A DNA stretch of 64,000 bases from assembly GCA_947305745.1 (NCBI GenBank), contig CAMZEH010000001.1, forward strand, positions 310,001-374,000, given 5' to 3'. This DNA comes from an uncultured Clostridia bacterium. Lineage in GTDB: Bacteria; Bacillota; Clostridia; Oscillospirales; Acutalibacteraceae. The translations under genes were made by a program, and so were the position numbers. This document shows positions 45,668 through 57,434 of this stretch, piece after piece. The notes beneath the pieces were generated by a model that was not told where the DNA came from, ran no database searches, and saw nothing but the letters and a program-made list of their open reading frames with translations. Every line of letters begins with the position of its first letter. The first letter of the stretch is position 1.

Positions 45668-48049
45668 TTGGAAACTGAAAAATATAATCATAAAGAAATA
45701 GAAAAGAAATGGCAAGACGCATGGGAAAAAGAGGGCGCTTTTCACGCAAAAAACGAATATGATAAACCAAAATTTTATGCGCTCGTTGAATTTCCATACC
45801 CATCGGGGCAGGGACTCCATGTCGGACACCCAAGAAGTTACACGGCACTCGATATTGTTGCGCGTGAAAAAAGAATGCAAGGCTATAACGTGCTTTATCC
45901 TATGGGTTGGGATGCATTCGGGCTTCCTACCGAGAACTATGCGATAAAGAATAAAATTCACCCGAGAATTGTAACTGAAAAAAATATTGCCAGATTTAAA
46001 AATCAGTTGCAATCTTTGGGGATTTCATTTGATTGGAGCCGTGAAATCGACACAACCGACCCCGAATACTACAAATGGACGCAGTGGATATTCTTGCAGA
46101 TGTTTAAAAAAGGTCTTGCATATAAAAGTGAAGCTACCGTCAATTGGTGCACATCATGTAGATGTGTTTTGGCCAATGAAGAAGTAGTCGGAGGAGTGTG
46201 TGAGCGCTGCGGTAGTGAGGTAGTCCAAAAGGTGAAATCACAGTGGATGCTCGCCATAACGAAATACGCACAAAGGCTTATTGATGACCTCGAAAAAGTG
46301 GATTATCCCGAACGAGTAAAAACGCAGCAAATAAACTGGATAGGGCGTTCAACGGGAGCAGAGGTGGATTTTGCCACAAATGTAAATGAAAATTTAAAAA
46401 TTTATACAACACGTCCCGACACAATTTATGGCGTTACATATATGGTTATTTCTCCCGAACATCCGTTTATAGAAAAACATAAAAGCAAGATCAAAAACAT
46501 TGTCGATGTGGAAAAATATAAACTTGAAGCTAATAAAAAATCAGATTTCCAGCGTACCGAAATGAATAAAAATAAAACGGGAATAAAACTCGAGGGAGTG
46601 CATGCCATTAATCCGGTTAATAACGAGGAAGTGCCGATTTTTGTTTCGGATTATGTCCTGATGAGCTATGGCACGGGCGCAATAATGGCGGTGCCTGCGC
46701 ATGACGAAAGAGATAAAGAATTTGCCGAAAAATACTGTCTTCCGATAGTAAATGTAATTGACGAAGACGATATTATGATAAATTCGGGCATTTTGAATGG
46801 GTTAAAATCTTCAGACGCAAAAGAAAAAATGATCAAATTCCTCGAAAGCGAGGGGAAAGGCAAAGCGAAAGTCAATTATAAGCTGAGAGATTGGGTATTC
46901 TCACGTCAGCGCTACTGGGGAGAACCTATTCCGATAGTACACTGCGAAAAATGCGGATATGTCCCTGTGCCCGAATCAGAATTGCCGTTAAAACTCCCCG
47001 AAATAGAAGATTTCGAGAGCCTCGAGGGCGGAGATTCGCCGCTCGAAAACATAACGCCCTGGGTAAATACAAAATGCCCGAAATGCGGCGCAGATGCAAA
47101 GAGAGAAACCGATACAATGCCTCAATGGGCGGGGTCATCATGGTATTTTTTGCGCTATACCGACCCGAAAAATAAAGAGAATTTGGCATCAAACGAGGCG
47201 ATAAAATATTGGATGCCTGTTGATTGGTATAACGGCGGTATGGAGCATACAACACTGCACTTACTTTACAGTAGATTTTGGTATAAATTCCTCTACGATA
47301 TCGGAATTGCACCTGATGTTGAACCATATAAAAAGCGCACAAGTCATGGTATGATACTAGGAGAAAACAACGAAAAAATGAGCAAATCTCGAGGAAACGT
47401 TGTAAATCCAGACGATATAGTGAGTGAATACGGTGCAGATACGATGCGTATTTATGAGATGTTTATCGGCGATTTCGAAAAGCCTGCCCCGTGGAATACG
47501 TCAAGCATAAAGGGCAGCAGACGATTTGTAGAGCGTTATTTCGGACTTCAAAAAATAGTCGATGACAACAAAAAAATGAGCTCAAAACTGGAAACGTCGT
47601 TTCATAAGACAATAAAAAAAGTTTCCGAAGACATAGAGAGTATCAAGTTCAATACGGCGGTTGCATCGCTTATGTCGCTCATTAATGAAATTTATGAGCA
47701 AGGATTTATAACAACTGAATACCTTGGAATTTTTACGCTTTTACTCAGCCCTTTTGCTCCTCATGTTACCGAAGAAGTATGGAAAAATTGTAAACTCGGT
47801 TCGGGATTTGCCAGTAATTCCGAGTGGCCCAAGTATGATGAAAAAAAGTGTAAGGACAGCGAGGTCGAAATCGCACTTCAAGTATGCGGTAAGTTTAGGG
47901 GTAAGATAAATTGCGGCACGGGACTTTCTAAAGAAGAAATTTTCGAGCTGGCAAAAGCAAATGAGTCATTCAGCAAATTTATCGATGGTAAAGAAATCGT
48001 TAAGATAATTTACGTCCCGAATAGGCTGCTCAACGCGGTGGTTAAGTAG
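45668..48049 (+). CDS. leuS: Leucyl-tRNA synthetase
   Basis: 793 residues. Class I motifs HIGH-like [16 protein letters not shown] and [14 protein letters not shown] are present, with an inserted CP1 editing domain carrying the [13 protein letters not shown] threonine-rich motif and [15 protein letters not shown]. Four Cys in a pair of CEKCG/CPKCG units show a zinc finger. Start TTG 45668 is preferred, 9 nt after GAGGTG; the ATG at 45656 overlaps that site. No T-box leader was seen upstream. Confidence 0.95.
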   Translation: METEKYNHKEIEKKWQDAWEKEGAFHAKNEYDKPKFYALVEFPYPSGQGLHVGHPRSYTALDIVAREKRMQGYNVLYPMGWDAFGLPTENYAIKNKIHPRIVTEKNIARFKNQLQSLGISFDWSREIDTTDPEYYKWTQWIFLQMFKKGLAYKSEATVNWCTSCRCVLANEEVVGGVCERCGSEVVQKVKSQWMLAITKYAQRLIDDLEKVDYPERVKTQQINWIGRSTGAEVDFATNVNENLKIYTTRPDTIYGVTYMVISPEHPFIEKHKSKIKNIVDVEKYKLEANKKSDFQRTEMNKNKTGIKLEGVHAINPVNNEEVPIFVSDYVLMSYGTGAIMAVPAHDERDKEFAEKYCLPIVNVIDEDDIMINSGILNGLKSSDAKEKMIKFLESEGKGKAKVNYKLRDWVFSRQRYWGEPIPIVHCEKCGYVPVPESELPLKLPEIEDFESLEGGDSPLENITPWVNTKCPKCGADAKRETDTMPQWAGSSWYFLRYTDPKNKENLASNEAIKYWMPVDWYNGGMEHTTLHLLYSRFWYKFLYDIGIAPDVEPYKKRTSHGMILGENNEKMSKSRGNVVNPDDIVSEYGADTMRIYEMFIGDFEKPAPWNTSSIKGSRRFVERYFGLQKIVDDNKKMSSKLETSFHKTIKKVSEDIESIKFNTAVASLMSLINEIYEQGFITTEYLGIFTLLLSPFAPHVTEEVWKNCKLGSGFASNSEWPKYDEKKCKDSEVEIALQVCGKFRGKINCGTGLSKEEIFELAKANESFSKFIDGKEIVKIIYVPNRLLNAVVK

Positions 48050-48094
48050 TATTATTTAGCCGGAGTTTTCATAGCTTTTATCGGGAGGGATTTT

Positions 48095-50671
48095 ATGATT
48101 TCCGATATTGAAAGCAAGATAAATCAGCTCATTGAAAATGCAAGAAAAGCTCTGGAAGAATACAAAAGTTTTACGCAGGAAGACGTCGATAAAATCACGT
48201 ATGGGGCTTCACTTGCTGCGATGGATAACAGAGTAAAGCTCGCAAAATTAGCGATTTCGGAGACGCGCCGGGGCGTTCTTGAAGATAAAGTAATAAAAAA
48301 TATGTTCGCTTCGGAATACATTTGGAATGCAATAAAGAAATTAAAAACAGTCGGATTAGTTAGAGAAGATCATCTTAAAGGATACGAAGAAATTGCCGAA
48401 CCGATGGGAGCGGTAGCAGGAGTTACGCCTGTTACGAACCCGACTTCCACGGTGATATTCAAATCTTTGGTATGCCTCAAGACGCGAAATCCGATTGTTT
48501 TTGCGTTTCATCCGAATGCGCAAAAATGTTCGGTAGAGACGGCAAAAATTCTTCGTGACACAGCTGTAGGAAATGGTGCGCCCGAATTTTGTATTCAGTG
48601 GATTGAGGAGCCGTCTTTGGAAGCTACCATGATGCTTATGAACCATAAGGGCGTTGACGTGGTACTTGCCACAGGCGGTGCAGGAATGGTCAAGTCGGCG
48701 TATTCCACGGGTAAGCCTGCGCTTGGAGTTGGCCCGGGTAACGTGCCTTGTTACATCGAAAAGACGGCAGATTTAAAGCAGGCATGCAATGATTTAATTA
48801 TGTCTAAAACATTTGATAACGGCATGATTTGTGCCTCGGAACAGTCTGTTGTGGTTGACGAAGAAATTGCAGATTCGTTTGAGAAAATAATGATAGAAAA
48901 CGGTTGTTATTTTTTAAACCCCGATGAAATTAAAAAACTTGAGAATTATATGATACGCTCCGAAACAAAAACTTTAAACGGCAACGTTGCGGGGCAAAAC
49001 GCTTATGAAATTGCGAAGAATGCAAACATAGAAGTACCCGAAGAAACTAAAATTTTAATTGTTAAGCTAGAGGGAGTAGGCGAGGGATATCCGCTTTCGG
49101 TGGAGAAATTGTCGCCTGTACTTTCTTATTACAAAGTTCAGAATGCCGAAGAAGCTTTTAAAATTTGCAAAAAAGTTACCTGTTTTGGTGGATTAGGTCA
49201 TACTTCTGTAATACACTCAAAAGATGAAAACATAATAAAAAAGTATAGCAAAACCATGAATACGGCCAGAGTTATAGTAAACTCTCCATCGTCACAAGGT
49301 GCTATCGGTGATATATATAATTGCGCTATGCCCTCGCTTACTTTAGGCTGTGGCTCATGGGGTAAAAACTCTACAACTGATAATATTTCTGTTCAAAATC
49401 TTGTGAATATAAAAAGAGTTTTCAAGAGGAAAAATAATATGCAGTGGTTCAAGGTGCCGCAGAAAATTTATTTTGAATCAGGCTCGATTTCGTACTTAAA
49501 AGAAATGAAAAATATAAGTAAGGTATTTATCGTTTCAGATAAAACTATGGAAAAACTCGGTAATGTCGACAAAATTTTAAAATGCCTAAGTGAGCGTGAA
49601 AACAATTGCCGATTTGAAGTGTTCCCCGATGTTAACCCCGATCCCGACGTTGAAACCGTGTGGAAAGGGTTAGAGATTATGAAAGATTTCAATCCCGATT
49701 GTATTGTTGCGCTGGGCGGAGGCTCCGTAATTGACGCTGCAAAAGCGATGTGGCTATTTTACGAGTATCCCGATTTGGACTTTGCGGGCTTGAAACTGAA
49801 ATTTATGGACATACGCAAGAGGATATATCAGTACCCGTGCGGGCATAAAATACCTCTGGTGGCCATTCCGACTACTTCGGGGACGGGATCGGAGGTAACG
49901 TCATTTTCGGTAATAACCGATAAAAAAGAAAACATAAAGTATCCTTTGGCAGACTATTACTTAACGCCGAGCGTGGCGATAATCGACCCTGATTTGGTTA
50001 TGACGCTTCCAAAATCCGCCACGGCCGATACTGGCATGGACGTCCTCACGCATGCTTTGGAGGCATATGTTTCAGTAATGGCGAGCGATTATACAGATGC
50101 ACTTGCGGAAAAAGCTGCTAAACTTGTTTTTGATTATTTAAAGAGGGCGTACGATAACGGCGAAAATGATCCTGAGGCGCGAGAAAAAATGCATAATGCG
50201 GCGACGATAGCAGGTATGGCGTTTTCGAATGCGTTTTTGGGGCTTAATCATTCTATGGCGCATAAACTCGGCGGCGAATTTCATATACCGCATGGCCGCG
50301 CGAATGCAGTTTTGTTGCCATACGTAATTGAATATAATTCAAAGTTACCGTCAAAAACGGTAAGTTTTCCGAAATATAAAGAATTTATAGCAGATAAAAA
50401 ATATGTAAAAATGGCGGAGTTAATCGGAATCGAGGGGGAGTCGCAAGAAGAAAAGGTAAAAAATCTAATTAGTGCGATTAAAAATTTAAATAAGCATTTT
50501 AAAATTCCGCAGACCCTAAAGGAATACGGAATAGACGAAAATGAATTTTTAAATAAAGTCGATGAACTTTCTGAACTTGCTCATGAAGATCAGTGTACCG
50601 GTTCAAACCCGAGATATCCGCTTGTAAGTGAGATAAAAGAGCTTTATCTTAAGTGCTATTATGGCGAGTGA
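48095..50671 (+). CDS. adhE: Bifunctional acetaldehyde/alcohol dehydrogenase
   Basis: 858 residues. The N-terminal half is a CoA-acylating aldehyde dehydrogenase (PMGAVAGVTPVTNPTSTV; active-site Cys in FDNGMICASEQS). A linker near residue 440 joins an iron-dependent alcohol dehydrogenase with the GGGSVIDAAKAM motif and iron-binding GLNHSMAHKLGGEFHIPHG. It reduces acetyl-CoA to ethanol, regenerating NAD+ in fermentation. GGGAGG precedes the ATG. Separate from its neighbours and ended by a terminator, so probably a single-gene unit. Confidence 0.97.
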   Translation: MISDIESKINQLIENARKALEEYKSFTQEDVDKITYGASLAAMDNRVKLAKLAISETRRGVLEDKVIKNMFASEYIWNAIKKLKTVGLVREDHLKGYEEIAEPMGAVAGVTPVTNPTSTVIFKSLVCLKTRNPIVFAFHPNAQKCSVETAKILRDTAVGNGAPEFCIQWIEEPSLEATMMLMNHKGVDVVLATGGAGMVKSAYSTGKPALGVGPGNVPCYIEKTADLKQACNDLIMSKTFDNGMICASEQSVVVDEEIADSFEKIMIENGCYFLNPDEIKKLENYMIRSETKTLNGNVAGQNAYEIAKNANIEVPEETKILIVKLEGVGEGYPLSVEKLSPVLSYYKVQNAEEAFKICKKVTCFGGLGHTSVIHSKDENIIKKYSKTMNTARVIVNSPSSQGAIGDIYNCAMPSLTLGCGSWGKNSTTDNISVQNLVNIKRVFKRKNNMQWFKVPQKIYFESGSISYLKEMKNISKVFIVSDKTMEKLGNVDKILKCLSERENNCRFEVFPDVNPDPDVETVWKGLEIMKDFNPDCIVALGGGSVIDAAKAMWLFYEYPDLDFAGLKLKFMDIRKRIYQYPCGHKIPLVAIPTTSGTGSEVTSFSVITDKKENIKYPLADYYLTPSVAIIDPDLVMTLPKSATADTGMDVLTHALEAYVSVMASDYTDALAEKAAKLVFDYLKRAYDNGENDPEAREKMHNAATIAGMAFSNAFLGLNHSMAHKLGGEFHIPHGRANAVLLPYVIEYNSKLPSKTVSFPKYKEFIADKKYVKMAELIGIEGESQEEKVKNLISAIKNLNKHFKIPQTLKEYGIDENEFLNKVDELSELAHEDQCTGSNPRYPLVSEIKELYLKCYYGE

Positions 50672-50682
50672 TATAAAAGCGG

Positions 50683-50721
50683 CAAAGCACCTTCTCGTGT
50701 GAGTAGATGCTTTGTTCTTTT
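50683..50721 (+). terminator. Intrinsic terminator of adhE
   Basis: CAAAGCA pairs with TGCTTTG; inner CTTCTC and GAGTAG add further pairs around a short loop. TTCTTTT follows. Confidence 0.75.
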
Positions 50722-50761
50722 GTATAGATTTTTAAAATAATATATATTTTTTAAAAAATAC

Positions 50762-50790
50762 TTGACAATACGTTTCTGTATATATATAAT
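50762..50790 (+). promoter_or_regulatory. Consensus sigmaA promoter of the orphan 242-aa gene
   Basis: TTGACA (50762-50767), 17-nt spacer, TATAAT (50785-50790): a perfect match to the consensus hexamers at ideal spacing. Confidence 0.9.
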
Positions 50791-50838
50791 AATTACAGTT
50801 TCTATTGAAACTAAAAATTATTTTAGGAGATGGTTGTT

Positions 50839-51567
50839 ATGTTATGCAAAAATTTAGGAGAACTTTATGATAAGTTATCAGGAGATGGGGTATGGATTAA
50901 TACAGAGCTTAGCTATGGTGAAAATTTTCAAGGGTATAACAAATGTTACAAAAAAAGCGAGAAAAAATATTTGCTTTTGCCGACGGCTTTCTCGATAAAG
51001 AGCCAGCGTACTGAGCTTGGATATGAGTGGGTAATATTGGACAGCGACAGATGGGAAAAATCTACCATGCCCGTGAAGGGTATTGGACTTTCTGGTGAGT
51101 GGGAAATAAAAACATTTGATGATTATGTTAGATATCTAAAATCCAAAGGGAAAGTAGATACCTCGGGGCGAACACCAGCTAAGACCTATAAATATGGAGA
51201 TATTTCGGTAGAATTTCAAGGTTACACAGAGGAAGAAATATATACAGTGCATGGAGCTAGAGAGCCTAGTTGGATTGGCACTTTTCAACGCGAGCCGGGA
51301 GGACCGTTTTGGAATGCGCGCACTAAGATTGCGATTATATTGGGTTATGTTACAGCACTTAAAGCTAAAATTAAAACTGTAATTTTTACCAAATCGCACC
51401 TGACTGGTCTGGATGTAAAAAATATCGGTGGACAATTTTCTTATAAGCAGGAAAAACACGGACTACTATATATAAACTTCCCAGGCTTAGTAGGCGAAGA
51501 GATTAGTGGTATGCTGGAGGTGTCTGGGATAGCAAGACAAATAAAGCTAAAAAAAATTGTTATTTAA
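50839..51567 (+). CDS. Orphan cytosolic protein, 242 aa, unknown function
   Basis: I do not recognise this family. It has no signal peptide or membrane segments and a mixed alpha/beta look. Conspicuous segments are KYLLLPTAFSIKSQRTELGYEWVILDS, a TAKTYKYG-like central part, and a final part rich in hydrophobic beta-like stretches (TAIIFTKSHL-like, LLYINFPGLVGEEI). The ATG at 50839 is chosen because GGAG is 9 nt upstream; an earlier ATG at 50830 is too close. It is a single-gene unit with a perfect promoter, and ends in 4-bp convergent overlap with ruvX. Its AT-rich flank and isolation suggest acquisition. Confidence 0.55.
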   Translation: MLCKNLGELYDKLSGDGVWINTELSYGENFQGYNKCYKKSEKKYLLLPTAFSIKSQRTELGYEWVILDSDRWEKSTMPVKGIGLSGEWEIKTFDDYVRYLKSKGKVDTSGRTPAKTYKYGDISVEFQGYTEEEIYTVHGAREPSWIGTFQREPGGPFWNARTKIAIILGYVTALKAKIKTVIFTKSHLTGLDVKNIGGQFSYKQEKHGLLYINFPGLVGEEISGMLEVSGIARQIKLKKIVI

Positions 51568-51983
51568 TATTTTATATTTCTAAAATTCAGATAGTTTTCG
51601 AGTATAATCGTCGCGCTCACAGCATCGATTATGCTCTTTCTTTTTTTGCCGCGAGTATTTGTTTCGTTTAAGTATTCATGCGCGGTAACGGTTGTGCGAC
51701 GTTCGTCCCAGAAATCAATTTCAACTTGTATCTTAGAGCGTAGATTTTCAGCCAGATTCTGCACGTTTCTTGCGCTTTCGCCCAAAGTTCCGTCCATGTT
51801 TTTAGGTAGCCCGAAAACTACAAGCTCAGCTTTGTTTTCTTTGATTTTTTCTGCTATCTTTTCGCATAAAATATCTGTATTTTTTTCTTCTAAGACTCCA
51901 ATCGGAAAAGATAAAATCTCTTTTTTATCGCAAAGAGCAAGGCCTGTGCGAGCTTTGCCGTAATCGATCGCCATGATTATCAT
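51564..51983 (-). CDS. ruvX: Putative Holliday junction resolvase RuvX (YqgF)
   Basis: 139 residues. RNase H-like fold with DYGKARTGLALCDK at the N-terminus, VVFGLPKNMDGTLGESA and the late WDERRTTVTAHEYLNE and KSIIDAVSATIILENYL containing the acidic catalytic residues. Also implicated in pre-16S rRNA processing. The only minus-strand gene in this part. AAAGAGG lies upstream of the ATG. Confidence 0.93.
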   Translation of the reverse strand: MIIMAIDYGKARTGLALCDKKEILSFPIGVLEEKNTDILCEKIAEKIKENKAELVVFGLPKNMDGTLGESARNVQNLAENLRSKIQVEIDFWDERRTTVTAHEYLNETNTRGKKRKSIIDAVSATIILENYLNFRNIKY

Positions 51984-52081
51984 GATAAAAACCTCTTTAA
52001 AAATATAATTGATAGAATTAAGAATAGCATAGAAGATAGAAAATATAAAGATAGCGGTTAGATAATCGAAAGTAAAATTGC

Positions 52082-52111
52082 TTGACTATCATACGATATT
52101 TGGTGTTTAAT
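52082..52111 (+). promoter_or_regulatory. Promoter of yccF
   Basis: TTGACT (52082-52087), 18-nt spacer, TTTAAT (52106-52111). Confidence 0.65.
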
Positions 52112-52133
52112 AAAGCCATAAGGAGGAGAATGT

Positions 52134-52493
52134 ATGAAAACAATAGCTAATATACTCTGGATAATATTTGGCGGACTGGCTTTAGCGGTTTTCTGGGCAG
52201 TGGTAGGAGTAATTCTGTGCTTGACGATTGTAGGAATTCCTTTTGGAAAGCAGTGTTTTAAATTTGCAGATTTGATGCTTTTTCCGTTTGGAAGAGAAGT
52301 GGTTTACGGCGATAGCACGGTCTCGGTTTTACTGAATATTTTATGGATCGCTGTATTTGGCCTTAACCTTGCTTTATGGTCGTTTGTTATAGGAATTCTA
52401 TGGTGTGTGACTATCATCGGCATTCCGATCGGACTTCAAGTTATTAAGTTCGCAAAACTTTCGCTTATGCCGTTCGGAGCAAAAATTGTCTGA
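52134..52493 (+). CDS. yccF: YccF domain-containing inner membrane protein
   Basis: 119 residues made of two repeats of about 55, each with hydrophobic segments and the pattern TIVGIPFGKQCFKFADLMLFPFG / TIIGIPIGLQVIKFAKLSLMPFG. It is predicted to be an inner-membrane protein of unknown function. AGGAGG precedes the ATG. It has its own promoter and terminator. Confidence 0.92.
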   Translation: MKTIANILWIIFGGLALAVFWAVVGVILCLTIVGIPFGKQCFKFADLMLFPFGREVVYGDSTVSVLLNILWIAVFGLNLALWSFVIGILWCVTIIGIPIGLQVIKFAKLSLMPFGAKIV

Positions 52494-52530
52494 CTAATAA
52501 AAATGGATATAGATTTTTCAAAAAAATTAG

Positions 52531-52562
52531 TAGAGGCCTTTACTTAGGAGCCTCTATTTTTT
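52531..52562 (+). terminator. Intrinsic terminator after yccF
   Basis: TAGAGGC pairs with GCCTCTA around a 12-nt loop, followed by TTTTTT. Confidence 0.82.
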
Positions 52563-52651
52563 AGAAATAATATTTAATGTAGCACGATATTAATAATAAT
52601 TATGGCAAATAAATTTGAAAAAATAAAATTAAAAAAATTTTAAAATAAGTA

Positions 52652-52680
52652 TTGACAGAATAAAAAATAAGTGGTAAAGT
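52652..52680 (+). promoter_or_regulatory. SigmaA promoter of hrcA-grpE-dnaK-dnaJ
   Basis: TTGACA (52652-52657), 17-nt spacer, TAAAGT (52675-52680); the CIRCE operator begins 8 nt after it, at the transcription start. Confidence 0.85.
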
Positions 52681-52688
52681 TTAATTAG

Positions 52689-52715
52689 TTAGCACTCGAA
52701 CCGATAGAGTGCTAA
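52689..52715 (+). promoter_or_regulatory. CIRCE operator (HrcA-binding site)
   Basis: TTAGCACTC, 9 nt, GAGTGCTAA: a perfect match to the CIRCE consensus. HrcA binds here to repress the chaperone operon at low temperature; the hrcA gene starts 25 nt downstream, making an autoregulatory loop. Confidence 0.97.
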
Positions 52716-52740
52716 TGCACGAAAAGTGAGGTGAAATGTA

Positions 52741-53769
52741 CTGGAACCGCTAAATCGAAGGCTTCAAATTTTATCATCCATAGTGGAAAGATATATCGAT
52801 TCCGGTGAGCCTGTAGGTTCAAAAGCTGTTTGTGAAGATTTGGATTTTTCTTTTTCTTCCGCAACGATTCGTAGCGAAATGGCCGGGCTTGCGAGTTTGG
52901 GATATTTATTTCAGCCGCATGTTTCATCGGGAAGAATTCCTTCGCATCAGGGCTACCGATTATACATTAATAAATTGATGGAAAAAAAGCCGCTGACTTC
53001 GGAAGAAAAAAGTTTTTTAAGCAGTGAACTTAATCTTTCGTCGGCAGAGCCGGAAAAATTACTTGATGCAGCTGCGAAGGCGCTTTCGGAGGTGACTAGT
53101 TTAACGGCAATTGTAACAACTCCGCCTAGTGCTCATTCATGCGTGCGTGATATAACGTTCGTTGGAATAGGTCGTAGGACGGCAATGCTCGTGCTTATGA
53201 CGTCTGACGGTATGGTGAAGAATAAGATATTCCGCTGCGAATACGACCTTACAGCTGAAGTCTTGCATATGTTTAGCGGTATTTTGAACGGTAAGTTCAG
53301 AGGCGAAAAGTTAAAGGATATTACTCCTGAATTTATCAACATTCTTGTAGGGAAAGACCGTGAACTCGCAATGCTTTTGCTCCCTGTGATAGACGTCCTG
53401 ATGGAAGCCGCAAGAGAAACCTGCGAAGTAAAAACCAAAATTTACGGCCAGAAGAATTTGCTTTCGATTCCCGGAATTACAACGGGGACGGTCATAAATA
53501 TATTTGATTTCCTCGAAGATGAGAAAAAAGTCTTTGACCTGCTCGATACCGGTAGCTACGGCATGAAAATTACAGTCGGCGAAGAAAATAAATATATTCA
53601 GCTGCATGATGCGAGCGTTGTTTCTACGCACTATAGTATCGGAGGAAAATTTGGAGCGATCGGCGTTATAGGCCCCACGAGAATGGATTACGGGAAAATT
53701 TACTCTCAAATAGAGTACGTTGCATCTCTTGTCGGGTTGTTGCTTGGCAGAATACTTGAAAATAATTAA
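52741..53769 (+). CDS. hrcA: Heat-inducible transcription repressor HrcA
   Basis: 342 residues. A winged helix-turn-helix N-terminus (NRRLQILSSIVERYIDSGEPVGSK, then SATIRSEMAGLASLGYL) joins a GAF-like domain and the C-terminal GAIGVIGPTRMDYGKIYS block. The family needs residues upstream of the GTG at 52783; the only in-frame start there is CTG at 52741, 7 nt after GAGGTG and right after an in-frame TGA. CTG is therefore the likely start, a rare choice that would keep repressor levels low. Controls the operon through CIRCE. Confidence 0.95.
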   Translation: MEPLNRRLQILSSIVERYIDSGEPVGSKAVCEDLDFSFSSATIRSEMAGLASLGYLFQPHVSSGRIPSHQGYRLYINKLMEKKPLTSEEKSFLSSELNLSSAEPEKLLDAAAKALSEVTSLTAIVTTPPSAHSCVRDITFVGIGRRTAMLVLMTSDGMVKNKIFRCEYDLTAEVLHMFSGILNGKFRGEKLKDITPEFINILVGKDRELAMLLLPVIDVLMEAARETCEVKTKIYGQKNLLSIPGITTGTVINIFDFLEDEKKVFDLLDTGSYGMKITVGEENKYIQLHDASVVSTHYSIGGKFGAIGVIGPTRMDYGKIYSQIEYVASLVGLLLGRILENN

Positions 53770-53793
53770 CTTCATATGAAAGGTGATGATTAA

Positions 53794-54315
53794 GTGAGCA
53801 AAAAAGAGAATATGAATAAAGATGAAATAGAAACTGAAGAAAAAGACCAAAAAACAAAAGAAAAACCCGAAAATAACGAAACCGAAAAGCTTAAAAAAGA
53901 ATTATCGGAGACAAAAGAGCTTCTTCTCCGGACTGCTGCGGAATACGATAACTTTCGTAAACGCTCTGAAAGAGAAAAGACTTCAATTTACGGCGACGCA
54001 ACTTCTAAAGCGGTCAGTGCGGTACTTCCGCTTGCAGATAGTTTGGATGCTGCTTTAAATTCTTTGGATACGCAAAGCGAAGAATATAAAAAAGGCATAG
54101 AACTTTTGCAAAATCAGTTAAAAGCTTGTTTTTCAAAGCTAAGCGTTGAACCTTTCGGAGAAGTTGGCGATGATTTTGATCCGAACCTTCATAATGCGAT
54201 TTCACATACCGAAGAAGAAACCGATAAGCAAAATTTCGTTTCGGCAGTTTTTCAAAAAGGCTATAAAATCGGCGATAAAATCATAAGACACGCAATGGTA
54301 CAAGTAACAAATTAA
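53794..54315 (+). CDS. grpE: Nucleotide exchange factor GrpE
   Basis: 173 residues. A charged, low-complexity N-terminus (about 1-30) leads into the dimerising coiled coil (LKKELSETKELLLRTAAEYDNFRKR) and the C-terminal beta domain with the GYKIGDKIIRHAMVQV signature. It releases ADP from DnaK. Start GTG after AAAGGTGATG. Confidence 0.95.
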   Translation: MSKKENMNKDEIETEEKDQKTKEKPENNETEKLKKELSETKELLLRTAAEYDNFRKRSEREKTSIYGDATSKAVSAVLPLADSLDAALNSLDTQSEEYKKGIELLQNQLKACFSKLSVEPFGEVGDDFDPNLHNAISHTEEETDKQNFVSAVFQKGYKIGDKIIRHAMVQVTN

Positions 54316-54324
54316 TAAAAATAA

Positions 54325-56202
<1,878 letters not shown>

Positions 56203-56219
56203 TTGACAAGTTACGTAAA

Positions 56220-56247
56220 CCCTCTGCCTCTCAGCGGTGGCGGAGGG
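56220..56247 (+). promoter_or_regulatory. Intercistronic hairpin between dnaK and dnaJ
   Basis: CCCTCTGCC pairs with GGCGGAGGG (9 bp, one T-G), loop of 10. It is followed by AGTTATTTT, a poor T-tract, so it is more likely a partial terminator or an mRNA-stabilising or processing element that sets the dnaK:dnaJ ratio. Confidence 0.55.
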
Positions 56248-56274
56248 AGTTATTTTGAATAAGAGGTGAAAGAA

Positions 56275-57429
56275 TTGCCCGAAAAAAGAGATTATTACGA
56301 GGTGCTGGGAGTAAACAAAAGCGCCTCTGATGATGAGATAAAGAAAGCATACAGAAAGCTCGCAAAAAAATATCACCCCGACTTAAATCCGGGCGATAAG
56401 GCCGCCGAACAGAATTTTAAAGAAGTTAACGAAGCTTATGACGTTCTTTCGGATAAAACTAAAAAAGCCAGATACGACCAATTCGGCCACGCAGGGACGG
56501 ATCCGAATTATGGCGGCGGCGGAGCGGGCGGATACAGCTATTACGGAGGTAATCCGTTCGGCGATGATATAGATCTAGGCGATATATTCAGTAGTTTTTT
56601 CGGCGGATTCGGTGGTGGCAGAGCGAGAACGAATTCAAATGCGCCAAGACGCGGCAGTGATGTCGAGTGTGAACTTAATATTTCATTCTTGGAAGCCGCA
56701 AAAGGTTGTACTAAGAAAGTTTCTTATTATAGCGTAGAAAAGTGCTCGGAATGCGGTGGAAACGGTGCGAGAAAAGGCACATCTCCGAAGACGTGTACAG
56801 CGTGTGGCGGTAGGGGCCATGTAGTTGTAAATCAGCGCACACCTTTCGGAGTCATGCAGACTACTCGTACGTGCGATAAATGCCGCGGAGAGGGTAAAAT
56901 AATCGAAACCCCATGCCCGATATGCTCAGGTAAAGGCAGAGTAAGAAAGCGCAAAGAGATTGAAGTAAATGTGCCCGCCGGTATAAACAGCAAGCAGATT
57001 TTGAACGTACCCGGACGAGGGAACGCGGGAATTCGCGGCGGAGAAAACGGCGATCTGCAGATATATGTGAGCGTTTCGGAGCACCCTGTTTTCGATAGAA
57101 AGGATTATGACGTTTGGTGCGAGATACCGATTACTTATTCCCAGGCAGCGCTTGGGGCCGATATCACAGTCCCGACGATAGATGGAAAAGTTGAATATCA
57201 CATTCACGAAGGAACGCAAAATGGCGATATTTTTAGGTTGAAAGGCAAAGGTATTCCGAAACTTCATGGGCGTGGAAGTGGTGATCAGTACGTAAAAGTT
57301 CATATTGAGGTGCCGAGAAATCTTTCGGAAGCGCAAAAGGGTATTCTAAAAAACTTTGAAAAAACGCTGACAGAAAAAAACTATCAAAAAAGGCGAACCT
57401 TCTTTGATAGATTAAAAGACTTATTTTAA
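56275..57429 (+). CDS. dnaJ: Chaperone DnaJ (Hsp40)
   Basis: 384 residues. J domain with YHPDLNPGD, a Gly/Phe-rich linker with [10 protein letters not shown], four zinc-binding CxxCxGxG repeats ([32 protein letters not shown]) and a C-terminal peptide-binding domain. It stimulates DnaK ATPase and delivers substrates. Start TTG 56275, 6 nt after GAGGTG; a GTG at 56266 overlaps the site. Last gene of the CIRCE operon. Confidence 0.96.
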   Translation: MPEKRDYYEVLGVNKSASDDEIKKAYRKLAKKYHPDLNPGDKAAEQNFKEVNEAYDVLSDKTKKARYDQFGHAGTDPNYGGGGAGGYSYYGGNPFGDDIDLGDIFSSFFGGFGGGRARTNSNAPRRGSDVECELNISFLEAAKGCTKKVSYYSVEKCSECGGNGARKGTSPKTCTACGGRGHVVVNQRTPFGVMQTTRTCDKCRGEGKIIETPCPICSGKGRVRKRKEIEVNVPAGINSKQILNVPGRGNAGIRGGENGDLQIYVSVSEHPVFDRKDYDVWCEIPITYSQAALGADITVPTIDGKVEYHIHEGTQNGDIFRLKGKGIPKLHGRGSGDQYVKVHIEVPRNLSEAQKGILKNFEKTLTEKNYQKRRTFFDRLKDLF

Positions 57430-57434
57430 GTTGC

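Noticed and set aside
45600..45700. T-box leader of leuS
   Set aside because: The gap from rsfS is about 25 nt, too short for a T-box.
56203..56215. TTGACA just after the dnaK stop as a dnaJ promoter
   Set aside because: No matching -10 box at 16-18 nt; dnaJ is expected in the CIRCE operon.
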